Below are positions 17,668 through 26,365 of a stretch of 64,000 nt of DNA, one piece after another. Source of the stretch: an uncultured Oleiphilus sp. (lineage in GTDB: Bacteria; Pseudomonadota; Gammaproteobacteria; Pseudomonadales; Oleiphilaceae); contig CAJWBJ010000004.1 of the NCBI GenBank assembly GCA_913020495.1, forward strand, positions 1 through 64,000, written 5' to 3'. The notes below the pieces were generated by a model. That model worked only from the letters and a program-made list of their open reading frames with translations. It did no database searches and was not told the DNA's origin. The translations under genes and the position numbers were made by a program. Positions within the stretch are counted from its first letter, which is position 1. Every line of letters starts with the position of its first letter.

Positions 17668-18690
17668 ATGAAAATGCATCAAAATGACTCGGTTAGTTCG
17701 TCTTTACTTGAGTCATTACTTGCTGGGGCGCATTTTCATCATGCCAATCTAAAGCTTGTTTTTGAACAGGCTGGTTTGGACCCACATATTCTGGAAGATC
17801 ATAACCGGCTTCACTTGGATCAAGTTGGCCCTCTACTTAGAAGTTTATGGCTCGAAATGGGGGATGAGGCAAGCGGGTTTCTTTCTAGACCTCTTAAATT
17901 AGGGGTCTTTAGTATGATGTGCCATGCGCTGATTACATCGGGTAACCTGAGAAGAGGCTTGTTGCGTAGTGCGCGTTTTATTGAGTTACTCAGTGATGAT
18001 TTATCATTGGAACTTAAAGAAACAGGGGACGAGGCGCATTTTATTATCCACTATACAAACCCTCATAACTTAGACCAAACCTTCTTCGTCACTTCTTTGT
18101 TTGTTATCTGGATCAGATTATCGTGTTGGTTAATCGAACAACCAATGATGCTTGAACGGATTCAGTTTAAATTTCCAAAACCTGCTTATAGCGAAGAATT
18201 CTCTTTAATGTTCCCTTGCAGGCATAGCTTTTCGCAGTCATCAAACAGAGTTGTATTTAATAAGCGGTTATTATCAATCCCTATTCAACAAGATAGTGAA
18301 ACTCTGACTACATTTTTACATAATGCGCCGGAATCATTGCTGACACAGTTCCGATCAGATATTAGCTTAACAGCACAAATCAGGCGTTTATTGCTGCATA
18401 GAAACGGGATGCAAACTGAAATAGAAAATATGAGTTTCGAGTCAGTTTCTTCTGAACTTAATATGACTACCCACACTTTAAGACGTCGTTTAAAAGATGA
18501 GGGAAATAGCTTTCAAGAAATTAAAGACAGCATACGAAGAGATAGAGCGATGGAGTTGCTTGATAAACCAACTCTGATGTTACACGACATTGCTGTACAG
18601 CTAGGATTTTCAGAACCCGCAGCATTTAATAGAGCATTTAAAAAGTGGACAGGCTTAACACCGGGTCAATATAGAGAGGCAAGTAAATAA
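17668..18690 (+). CDS. AraC-family transcriptional regulator
   Basis: Second AraC protein of the same architecture as the gene at 12433: an N-terminal arabinose-binding-like domain (~15-210; FSMMCHALITSGNLRRGLLRSARFIELL) and a C-terminal AraC HTH pair (~240-340; SSELNMTTHTLRRRLKDEGNSFQEIK, LGFSEPAAFNRAFKKWTGLTPGQYR). It belongs to the OruR-like branch often linked to catabolic genes. The ribosome site is weak. It is close behind the TIGR02647 gene; the next downstream gene is the metallo-beta-lactamase-fold enzyme, 220 bases away. Confidence 0.86.
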   Translation: MKMHQNDSVSSSLLESLLAGAHFHHANLKLVFEQAGLDPHILEDHNRLHLDQVGPLLRSLWLEMGDEASGFLSRPLKLGVFSMMCHALITSGNLRRGLLRSARFIELLSDDLSLELKETGDEAHFIIHYTNPHNLDQTFFVTSLFVIWIRLSCWLIEQPMMLERIQFKFPKPAYSEEFSLMFPCRHSFSQSSNRVVFNKRLLSIPIQQDSETLTTFLHNAPESLLTQFRSDISLTAQIRRLLLHRNGMQTEIENMSFESVSSELNMTTHTLRRRLKDEGNSFQEIKDSIRRDRAMELLDKPTLMLHDIAVQLGFSEPAAFNRAFKKWTGLTPGQYREASK

Positions 18691-18909
18691 CGCTTGTATA
18701 AGAGATATAGTAAATATATGGTGCGGATAACTATTTATTATATTATACCTATGCTTGGTTGTGATTTATAATTCTACCTGAATACTAATTACCTCAGCTT
18801 GTTATTCTCTGTTTGTAGAGCGCAGCATTTGCGAGCATTCTCAGTGATATCAATGACTTAAGTGGGTGCGAATTTTCGTCCGAACTGAACAATTAAAGGA
18901 ATTTAAGTA

Positions 18910-19836
18910 ATGTTTTCTTTCAGAAATATAACAAGAACCATGTTTCAAGCAGTGTTGTTTACTTACATATTAATATCATCTACTGATGTGCTTTCAGCGA
19001 TTAATACTCCTGCTACAGAGATTAGTTTTTCTGTGATTAAAACTGCGGATTCAAGTGGCTCACTTGAATCAATGGTAGTTGATGGCGGCGGTTTATTTAC
19101 GGTTAGAAGTTTGATTCATGCTGCAGTGTTAGTTCGCCACCCTAAAGGTGACTTCCTTTGGGATAGTGGAATAGGAAGTGAAGTTGAATCTCAAATGGAT
19201 GTTTTCAATTTTTTTGAATCACAACTGTTTAGTATTAATAATGTTCAGCCAGCTAGACAGCAACTTGCATCTCAAGGTTATGCAATCGAAAACCTTATGG
19301 CAATTATCCCGAGTCATATGCATTGGGATCATGTTAGCGGCTTGGAAGATTTCTTAGGCACTTCAGTCTGGGTGCAAGAGAAAAGTTATTCAGAAGCTTT
19401 AAATGGTGAAGCGCCAGCATTTATACTTTCTCAATACGATAGCCCTGATTTGAAATGGCACACACTAACTTTGATGGATAAACCATACCGGGGTTTTACA
19501 AAGAGTCTCGATATCCATGGAGATGGCTCTGCTGTTTTGGTTGATTTGTCTGGTCATTCGCATGGCCACCTTGGTTTATTTTTAACACTTAAAAGCGGTA
19601 AGCAATATTTCTTTATCGGGGATGCTACTTGGGTCATTGCTGGTGTAGAGGAAAATAAATCAAGACCTTGGATTACTGATACATTAGTAGGGGTCGATAC
19701 AGATATTGAACAAAATGCACAGGTAATCGAACAAATTCACAAACTATCAAAACAAGACCCTGACCTATTTATCGTTCCTGCGCATGATGAATTACAGTTA
19801 AAATCTTTACCTAATTTTCCAGACTTCAGTCGCTAA
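18910..19836 (+). CDS. Periplasmic metallo-beta-lactamase-fold hydrolase (AHL-lactonase-like)
   Basis: A zinc-dependent hydrolase with signal peptide (core MFQAVLFTYILISS, cleavage near LSA), so it should be exported. The dinuclear metal motif HMHWDH is present in IPSHMHWDHVSG. Further ligands are the His in SGHSHGHLG, the Asp in FIGDATW and the His in PAHDELQL. Overall pattern (LIHAAVLVRHPKGDFLWDSGIGSE) resembles the N-acyl-homoserine-lactonase/quorum-quenching branch and related lactonases, but substrate cannot be told from sequence. AGGAA lies upstream of the ATG. The LysR gene follows in the same direction after 28 bases and may be co-transcribed with it. Confidence 0.82.
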   Translation: MFSFRNITRTMFQAVLFTYILISSTDVLSAINTPATEISFSVIKTADSSGSLESMVVDGGGLFTVRSLIHAAVLVRHPKGDFLWDSGIGSEVESQMDVFNFFESQLFSINNVQPARQQLASQGYAIENLMAIIPSHMHWDHVSGLEDFLGTSVWVQEKSYSEALNGEAPAFILSQYDSPDLKWHTLTLMDKPYRGFTKSLDIHGDGSAVLVDLSGHSHGHLGLFLTLKSGKQYFFIGDATWVIAGVEENKSRPWITDTLVGVDTDIEQNAQVIEQIHKLSKQDPDLFIVPAHDELQLKSLPNFPDFSR

Positions 19837-19864
19837 TAAAGGCCAATAACAGGTATTTCAGTTC

Positions 19865-20713
19865 ATGGATTTACGTAGTTTAAGATATTTTGTGGCGACG
19901 GTGGAAACTGGCAGTATAAGCGCCGCTTCTACTCGGTGTCATGTTGCGCAGCCATCTATTACGATGGCGATTGCAAAACTTGAAGATGAATTAAACAGTA
20001 AGTTATTCGATCGTCACAGAAAAGGCAGTTCACCCACACCTGATGGTGATCGTATGTATTTAATGGCGACTGAATTACTGCAACATGCCGACAGTATTAA
20101 ACAGCAATTTTCACCGGCTGAAAAAATACATAAAATTTCTTTATCTGTTGACAAAACGATACGCATTACAACTCTCGAAGAGCTGTTTTCTCAGTCTAAG
20201 TACGAATTTAACTCACTGCAATTTGAAATATTAAGTGACTCTAGATCTGATGAATTAAAGAGCGCCGATATGCGCTTGACTACTCAGAAAAATTGTCTAA
20301 ATTCAGAAACTTTTATTTCTTTAGCCTTTGAAGAGTATGCTTTATTAGTACCAAATAATAGCTTGCTCGCCTATCAAAAAAAATTAAGTTTAAATGATTT
20401 GAATGACCAGAGTGTTATCGAGCGGATACATTGTGAAAATCAGGCTTTATTTGACCAAACCATTACGCAGTTAGGAATTAAGGTTCATACCGTTGCGAAA
20501 GTAGAAAGCGAAGAATGGGCGCATGCTTTGGTAGGGGCAGGGTTAGGAATTACTTTTGCACCTGTACCGAAAAACTTTAGTGACCCAAGATTTACTATAC
20601 GCCCTTTATCTGATTGGTTATCTATTAAGACACCCACGCGTGAAATAGGACTAGCGATCCAAAAATCTAAAATTGCACAATTGGAGGCTATTTTACCGAG
20701 CCTGAAGAAATAG
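19865..20713 (+). CDS. LysR-family transcriptional regulator
   Basis: N-terminal winged helix-turn-helix (~1-60) is typical: MDLRSLRYFVATVETGSISAASTRCHVAQPSITMAIAKLEDELNSKLF (motif shown in part). The C-terminal effector domain (~85-280) is more divergent but keeps the usual VGAGLGITFAP segment near the end. Length (282 aa) is slightly short for the family (about 300). Its closeness to the preceding lactonase-like gene in the same direction suggests it may regulate that gene or the region, although LysR genes are more often divergent from their targets. Confidence 0.87.
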   Translation: MDLRSLRYFVATVETGSISAASTRCHVAQPSITMAIAKLEDELNSKLFDRHRKGSSPTPDGDRMYLMATELLQHADSIKQQFSPAEKIHKISLSVDKTIRITTLEELFSQSKYEFNSLQFEILSDSRSDELKSADMRLTTQKNCLNSETFISLAFEEYALLVPNNSLLAYQKKLSLNDLNDQSVIERIHCENQALFDQTITQLGIKVHTVAKVESEEWAHALVGAGLGITFAPVPKNFSDPRFTIRPLSDWLSIKTPTREIGLAIQKSKIAQLEAILPSLKK

Positions 20714-20714
20714 T

Positions 20715-21107
20715 TTATTTAATCACTTTAGCCATTAAAAGTTCGATCATGTAGCCATCAGGGTCTTTTACAAATGCCAATATAGTGCTTCCGTGTTTCA
20801 TTGGGCCGGCTGGTCGAACGACTTCCCCTCCTTTTTGCTCTATTTTTTCGCATGCAAGATAAACGTTATCGACCTCTACGGCTAAATGCCCGAAGCCATC
20901 GCCCAGATTATACTCCGTGGTATCCCAGTTATGAGTCAGTTCTATTGCAGTATGTTCTGATTCATCTCCATAGCCAAGAAAAGCCAGGGTGAATTTACCT
21001 TCAGGGTAATCTTTTTGTCGCAATAAATTCATACCTAAAATTTCAGTATAGAAATTGATAGATTTCTCAAGATTTACGACTCTTAGCATTGTGTGTAGCA
21101 ATCTCAT
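20715..21107 (-). CDS. gloA: Lactoylglutathione lyase (glyoxalase I)
   Basis: Converts the hemithioacetal of methylglyoxal and glutathione to S-lactoylglutathione. The 130-aa sequence matches bacterial GloA across its length: MRLLHTMLRVVNLEKSINFYTEILGM, FTLAFLGYGDE, IELTHNWDTTEYNLGDGFGHLAVEV and FVKDPDGYMIELL. The nickel/zinc ligands expected are His5, a Glu in the ELTHNW strand, the His of GFGHLA and the Glu in YMIEL; all are present. AAGGAG stands ~9 nt upstream of the ATG. Separate from the bat operon upstream by 59 bases; read-through is possible. Confidence 0.95.
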   Translation of the reverse strand: MRLLHTMLRVVNLEKSINFYTEILGMNLLRQKDYPEGKFTLAFLGYGDESEHTAIELTHNWDTTEYNLGDGFGHLAVEVDNVYLACEKIEQKGGEVVRPAGPMKHGSTILAFVKDPDGYMIELLMAKVIK

Positions 21108-21166
21108 GTTTGTTAACTCCTTGCAGAATTTTTAATACTAATTCCAGCATGCTATTGATTTCATCT

Positions 21167-22966
21167 TCAGGGGAACATGGGTTGAAGTGGAGATGATTTA
21201 CTGGTCGAGTCTTTTTCTGTTATAACGCGCTTAACATGCTGCAATAACAACGTTTTATCGTATTTAGATTCTGAAGGCGTATGTGCACTGGCGTATAGTT
21301 TATGCTCAAATGCTTTTGCTTGCAGGTAAAGCCCTTCATCTAAATCTTTTAAGTTATGAATGTTTAGTATTTTTAAAGCTATTCGTTTGGATTGCGCCAC
21401 CTTATTGGCCCACTGAATAAGGTACTTAGGCATGTCACTATCATTAGTATTTATTGCTTCACACAATGTTTTATAGAGTTGGGTTAGGTCTGGCTCCGGG
21501 CTGAACTGAGCATCTGTAAGTTTAGATATGGGCTGCCTTTTTAATAGCCACCACGTGGTACTAATCCAGCCAAGTACCAGCAGTACAATAATGGTGTACC
21601 AGGCTTGGTTGCTGGTTGAGGGTAATACTGAATTAACGGGTAATTCGGTGGTTGGATTTTCAAATTTTGGTGTCGCTGCTTGCATGGGGGTTTGTGCTGA
21701 TGCAGTAGGAGGCGTTTGAACAAGCGCCTCTGTCTCAGGGTTAACTTTTATACTGAGCGACTGCGCTGGAATAACGGCAACACGTTCAATATCATTCACT
21801 GTATCCCACCATGGGATACGAATTTCGGGTAAAGTGATTTCATTGGGAGCAACGGCGACCAGCGCGATTGACTCTTGACGAATAGACTGTGCTCCTGATT
21901 CATGTTGTAGTGATTCAACTGTGGGGGAGTCAGGATAGATCTTTAAGCCCTGGATTTTTTCAATGCCCATTGGGGGGAGGGCAGAGCCTAATAAACCAAG
22001 AGAATTAATTTCTAATGTGCGGGTAATTGAATCACCAACTAATAAATTGTCAGGAGGGGTTTCCCATTTTTCACTTAGGTGGAAGCTAGTGGCAGGTAAC
22101 CAAATGTCGCCAGAAAAGTTAGGTGGGGGTGGTTTAATATCGATACTGATAGGGTCTGTTGATTCTCTGACTCTCAGTCGTCGTCTATTACGCGTATCAA
22201 TTAGAAGACCGTTGAAGCTTTGCGCTTCAATTGTAAGTTCGCCACTTTTTTGAGGGAATAACAAATATTGCCGTTCTCGGACTTCATAGCGACGATTATA
22301 GGCCATCCTGAAATATTTTTTGGTGTCACCTAAGGCTTCAATAATGGCGTCATTGGACTCAGGTACGCTCAACTCACCGCTTGCCAAGCGGTCCGCTGAA
22401 TACAATCGAAGCGTGTAGATGATTTGCTCTTGTACATAGGCTTCTGGTTTATCAACGACAGCCTCAATAAAAACTTGAGGAGGGTTATTCGCATCTTGCG
22501 GCGCTTTACCTCTTAAAACGCTAATTGTGACAGGGTTTGATTGTGCGTCTTTATATTTAGCTGGGGGGATTGTCAGTGTGCCTATTTGCTTGGGTGCAAG
22601 GCTATAGCTCCAGGTTACTTTTGCTTTGGTCTCACCATTAATAGACTGCATATTGTAACTTTGTTTTTGATCAAGAATTTCGAAATTCTGGTCAAGCCCT
22701 TCTATCACAGGCGGATCAATTTGTTGCCTGCCAAAGTTCATTAAGCCGCCAAAACTGAAATCCATTTCAATATCGCCGGTAATAATTAGATTTATGGTGT
22801 CTGATTCATAGATCTTGTTACGGTCAACACTGGCGGTTAAAGCAGTTTCTGCCATGCTGGAAAATGTTGATGCAAGTAAGCATACAAATATAAGGAAACG
22901 GTTCATGGAACGATCGACTCTTAATAAATTTTTATCAAAGGTTAAACTGGTTAATGTATTTACCAT
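21167..22966 (-). CDS. batD: BatD family protein
   Basis: Last gene of the bat operon. It has a signal peptide (MNRFLIFVCLLASTFSSMAE), a long periplasmic beta-rich oxygen-tolerance (BatD) region (~40-430; ALTASVDRNKIYESDTINL, FEILDQKQSYNMQSINGETKAKVTWSYSLAPKQIGTL) and a single C-terminal membrane helix (~455-475) with a cytoplasmic tail. The track start at 22966 overlaps the stop of batB by seven bases (ATGGTAA) and has an AGGTGA site; the ATG at 22906 begins exactly at the signal peptide. I keep the upstream start because of coupling, but 22906 is a real alternative. Bat proteins are thought to work with MoxR ATPases in envelope stress tolerance; precise function unsettled. Confidence 0.88.
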   Translation of the reverse strand: MVNTLTSLTFDKNLLRVDRSMNRFLIFVCLLASTFSSMAETALTASVDRNKIYESDTINLIITGDIEMDFSFGGLMNFGRQQIDPPVIEGLDQNFEILDQKQSYNMQSINGETKAKVTWSYSLAPKQIGTLTIPPAKYKDAQSNPVTISVLRGKAPQDANNPPQVFIEAVVDKPEAYVQEQIIYTLRLYSADRLASGELSVPESNDAIIEALGDTKKYFRMAYNRRYEVRERQYLLFPQKSGELTIEAQSFNGLLIDTRNRRRLRVRESTDPISIDIKPPPPNFSGDIWLPATSFHLSEKWETPPDNLLVGDSITRTLEINSLGLLGSALPPMGIEKIQGLKIYPDSPTVESLQHESGAQSIRQESIALVAVAPNEITLPEIRIPWWDTVNDIERVAVIPAQSLSIKVNPETEALVQTPPTASAQTPMQAATPKFENPTTELPVNSVLPSTSNQAWYTIIVLLVLGWISTTWWLLKRQPISKLTDAQFSPEPDLTQLYKTLCEAINTNDSDMPKYLIQWANKVAQSKRIALKILNIHNLKDLDEGLYLQAKAFEHKLYASAHTPSESKYDKTLLLQHVKRVITEKDSTSKSSPLQPMFP

Positions 22967-24804
22967 ATAGGTTCACCTGCTTCTCTTGCACTTCTATTTC
23001 GTTCTCGGGATTGTTGTTCGAATTTACGGCGTAACAGTCCACCAGGGTCATCAGGAACCCTACGCATCCACTGTTCATATGATTGCTTTTCTTCTTCGCT
23101 TAACTCTTCGGGTTCAGGTAATGCAGAAGCCTGAGCATCTTGTTCAGCATCTTTCTTAGCTTGTTGTTTTTGAGCTTCTTTTTCTTGCTCGGATTCATTT
23201 TCTTTTTGTTTGCTTTCTTGCTCTTCTTCCGACGACTGATCTTCTTTTTGGTTTTGTTCTTGTTGGTCGTTGTCCTCCTCAGAATTCTGCTTATCTGATT
23301 CTTGGTCGTCCGAATTTTGTTGGTCCTGATCTTTATTGTCGGACTTGTTCTGGTCTTGATTTTCTTGATCTGAATCTTGCTTGTCTGAGTCATTACTCTC
23401 TGAAGATTCTTGTTGTTTTAGAAATTCTTCAATGAGTGATTTGTTATGTTGCGCATCTTTATTTTCAGGGTCTAGTTCTAATGCTTGCTCATAAGCTGTA
23501 ATTGCTTCTTCGAATTTTTGTTGTTGTGCGAAGGAATTACCTTGATTGTATAAGTTGTGGGTGGTATTTGACTTTCCATATTGTGCAGCAGCTTGTTCAA
23601 ATTGTTTTGCCTGATAGTTAGCGTTTGCTTTATGTTCTAAAGAATCAAAACGTTTTGCGGCTTCAATGGCATTGCCATTATCGAGTAAGGTTTGGGCTTG
23701 CTGATCCTGTGTTTGCCAAAGGTCATCCCAGCCAAATGCATAGCTTTCTTCAATTGGGATTAAAAATAAAGAAAATAAGAGTACAACCTGAATCATGACG
23801 CCTTGGCGGTGAGCTCTTAACACAAGTGGAATTACTATAAAGAGCATTAAAAACCCCATGTCTTCCCATGCATCAAAACCTCTTTCCATTGTCGGGTCAG
23901 TTTCTTCCTGTTGATTGTTTAAGGTTAAGCTACCTTCAATATCTAAAAGATTGAGGTCTTGGTCATCAAGTGTCATTTGTAACATTTGTCCTCGATTTTG
24001 ATTAGCGAGTGATGCTAGAGATGAAAAATCTGTTTTGGGGATAACTACATTCCCCTCATCTTTTAAATAACCTTTATCAGGGAGTTTAATTGGGCCTCCA
24101 GCGGCTGTACCGGCAGCGAGAATAAGTAAGTTTGTGCTTGTCCCATCAAGTAATTTATTGATGCGGTCGATATGGTGTGATTCCACTCCATCAGTAAGGA
24201 GTACGATTCGACCATTGGTCGCTTTGCCTTGTTTTAATAATTGAACAGCTTGTTTAACCGCTAGGTCTGGTCGACTACCGATCACCGGCATAATAAAAGG
24301 GTCCAGTGCCGGGAGGTTTGCGATGATGGTCTTAGTGTCATCTGTTAAAGGGGTGACAACATGGCTATCTCCAGAAAAAGCGATTAGAGCCGTGCTACCT
24401 TCTTTACGAAGTTTAAGAAGATCTTGAAGCTTTTGTTTTGTCCGTGTGAGGCGATTTGGGGCGGTATCAGTTGCCAACATAGATAAAGATAAATCTAGTA
24501 TTACCACCATGTTGTCAGTGAGTTTGACTATCTCCTGTGGTTTCTCCTGCCAGGTTGGTCCTGACATGGCAATGAAAGTAAAACCTAGAACTAGTGTCAT
24601 TCCAAAGTGCCTAGTTCGTTTTCTTTGTTGCTGATGACTTGGTAACAAGTGCTTTAAAAGAGTTGGATGGATCGCATTAGACCAGTTATTGTTACTCAGA
24701 GCACGTTTGCGCATTGCAACATAAACAACGGGTAGGAGTAATAGGCCTAACAACCAGAGAGGGCGTAAAAAATGGAATTGTGATAGGTGATCAAAAAAGC
24801 TCAT
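22960..24804 (-). CDS. batB: BatB-type VWA protein fused to TPR and acidic low-complexity tail (BatB/BatC)
   Basis: Two N-terminal membrane helices flank the start, then a von Willebrand factor A domain (~90-290) with an intact MIDAS (DLSLS in MVVILDLSLSM, TDGVE). A third membrane helix (~315-335) and signal-like stretch lead to TPR units (~365-460; HNLYNQGNSFAQQQKFEEAITAYEQALELDPENKDAQHN). About 120 residues of Gln/Glu/Asp/Ser/Lys-rich low complexity follow, then a conserved Arg-rich end (EQWMRRVPDDPGGLLRRKF). The BatB-BatC fusion is usual in gammaproteobacteria. Overlaps batA by four bases (ATGA), so translation is probably coupled. Confidence 0.9.
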   Translation of the reverse strand: MSFFDHLSQFHFLRPLWLLGLLLLPVVYVAMRKRALSNNNWSNAIHPTLLKHLLPSHQQQRKRTRHFGMTLVLGFTFIAMSGPTWQEKPQEIVKLTDNMVVILDLSLSMLATDTAPNRLTRTKQKLQDLLKLRKEGSTALIAFSGDSHVVTPLTDDTKTIIANLPALDPFIMPVIGSRPDLAVKQAVQLLKQGKATNGRIVLLTDGVESHHIDRINKLLDGTSTNLLILAAGTAAGGPIKLPDKGYLKDEGNVVIPKTDFSSLASLANQNRGQMLQMTLDDQDLNLLDIEGSLTLNNQQEETDPTMERGFDAWEDMGFLMLFIVIPLVLRAHRQGVMIQVVLLFSLFLIPIEESYAFGWDDLWQTQDQQAQTLLDNGNAIEAAKRFDSLEHKANANYQAKQFEQAAAQYGKSNTTHNLYNQGNSFAQQQKFEEAITAYEQALELDPENKDAQHNKSLIEEFLKQQESSESNDSDKQDSDQENQDQNKSDNKDQDQQNSDDQESDKQNSEEDNDQQEQNQKEDQSSEEEQESKQKENESEQEKEAQKQQAKKDAEQDAQASALPEPEELSEEEKQSYEQWMRRVPDDPGGLLRRKFEQQSRERNRSAREAGEPIW

Positions 24805-25856
24805 TTTGCACCTCCTTGCTTAGAATAACTCAGTGTACGGAATAGTTTAAATAGCGCGTTGTGAATGACTAAGCTGCCATATGCGAATAAAGCAAAGCAT
24901 ACAAACCAGTAATAGAGTGCCTTTGTAGGTCTAAAGCTACGTGTTTCTTGTTCAACAGGCTCAAGAGCATTAATAGCTTGATAAATCGCTGTGAGTTCCT
25001 GTGTGCTTCTTGCGCGGAAGTATTGTCCTTCTGTTAATTCGGCAAGTTGTTTTAACATATCTTCATCTAAGTCGGCAGAAGGGTTAACTTTTCTTGAACC
25101 AAAAAAACTGCGCTGCATCATCTCGTCAGCTCCAATTCCGACGGTATAAATTTTAATTTTTTCCTGTGCTGCAAACTGCGCAGCTTTTTCAGGTGGAATT
25201 TCACCTGCGGTATTTGCTCCATCAGATAACAGTATGAGTACGCGGCTTTGTTCGGGTCTTTGCTTTAGGCGTTTCACTCCTAAGGTAATTGCATCACCGA
25301 TTGCTGTCGCATTTCCAGCCATGCCAAGATAGGCTTCCTGTAAAAGTGTATTGACAGTAATAACATCAAAGGAGAGAGGGGATTGAACGTATGGTTGCGA
25401 GCCGAACAATATTAAACCAACACGATCCCCCGATCTCTCCTGAACAAATTCACTCACTACTTTCTTAACAACTTTTAAACGGGTGACTTGTGTTCCTTTT
25501 ATTTGCATATCTTTTTCTTCCATACTTGGCGAAATATCAATAGCTAACATTAAGTCTCGGCCTGAAAGAGGAATATCTACTTGGTCTCCAATATAAGTGG
25601 GGCGACAAATAGCAATGACTAGTGAAATCCAAGCAATTAATAGAATAAATTGCTTCCATTTTGGTGTGGTTTGGTCGTTATTTATATGACCAAAACCTAA
25701 CTTTTTAGCTGTTTCGAAAATAGGTAAATGTGGAGCAATATAACTAGGAGCTTCAATTTTTCGTTTGAAAATCACAATCCATGGTAGAGGAAGTAATAAC
25801 AATAGCCATGGCCAATGAAGTTCGAAAGCCGTTTCACCGCTTAATAAACTCATCAT
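24801..25856 (-). CDS. batA: BatA-type VWA domain protein
   Basis: Inner-membrane protein with VWA domain: an N-terminal helix pair (~10-30 and ~65-85), VWA (~95-290) with MIDAS DISPS in LMLAIDISPSM and SDGANTAGE, then a C-terminal membrane helix (~315-335). Family length (330-350 aa) is normal. It overlaps both neighbours by four bases (ATGA), placing it in one translational unit. Expected to act with the MoxR ATPase at the head of the operon. Confidence 0.92.
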   Translation of the reverse strand: MMSLLSGETAFELHWPWLLLLLPLPWIVIFKRKIEAPSYIAPHLPIFETAKKLGFGHINNDQTTPKWKQFILLIAWISLVIAICRPTYIGDQVDIPLSGRDLMLAIDISPSMEEKDMQIKGTQVTRLKVVKKVVSEFVQERSGDRVGLILFGSQPYVQSPLSFDVITVNTLLQEAYLGMAGNATAIGDAITLGVKRLKQRPEQSRVLILLSDGANTAGEIPPEKAAQFAAQEKIKIYTVGIGADEMMQRSFFGSRKVNPSADLDEDMLKQLAELTEGQYFRARSTQELTAIYQAINALEPVEQETRSFRPTKALYYWFVCFALFAYGSLVIHNALFKLFRTLSYSKQGGAK

Positions 25857-26365
25857 GACTGGCTGCTCTCTTGGTTGTCTGAATACGTTTTTTTAGTTGT
25901 GCTCTTAAGGTCTTTAATCCAACGTTCAATTCGAGACAAGGCACTTGAATCAAGCCGCTCACATGAGGCTTTATAATGGCCTGTGGTGAGAAGCTCAAGG
26001 TCATGTGTTTGTAATGGGCTTTCTGATTCTTGAAGAGTTAATCGCCATTGCTCGCCAGTGACGGCTAATAAAGCTGAATTTTGTTTGACGGTAGAGGCGC
26101 AACGTTTGAGCAAAATCACAATCATAGATAATGATTGGGGTGAGGGGCTCTGTTGATAAGACTGCTTCAAAAGTTTGAACTCTTTAAGCGCAGCACGACG
26201 CCATGCATTGGCGCGATACCAGCGAATCGTAAACCAAACAAGTGCAGAGATGCCAAGTGTTATAAATACCACTAATAAAACCCAGCCTATGGCGGGAGGC
26301 CATGAGCCTATTGAATCTGGGGTATGTACATCTCTAAGTTGTTCAAGAAGGCTGCTAGGATCCAT
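25853..26365 (-). CDS. DUF4381 domain-containing membrane protein
   Basis: A 170-aa protein with one membrane helix (~28-50; AIGWVLLVVFITLGISALVWFTIR) and a cytoplasmic helical domain, matching the DUF4381 family normally found between the DUF58 and batA genes. The typical phrases are LRDVHTPDSIGSWPPAIGW and ALLAVTGEQWRLTL. It overlaps batA by four bases and abuts the DUF58 gene by one base. Role unknown; presumably part of the MoxR-Bat membrane assembly. Confidence 0.88.
   Translation of the reverse strand: MDPSSLLEQLRDVHTPDSIGSWPPAIGWVLLVVFITLGISALVWFTIRWYRANAWRRAALKEFKLLKQSYQQSPSPQSLSMIVILLKRCASTVKQNSALLAVTGEQWRLTLQESESPLQTHDLELLTTGHYKASCERLDSSALSRIERWIKDLKSTTKKTYSDNQESSQS

Noticed and set aside
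23100-23393. 97-aa Lys/Thr/Arg-rich minus-strand ORF
   Set aside because: Alternate frame of the low-complexity tail of batB; no independent start signal.
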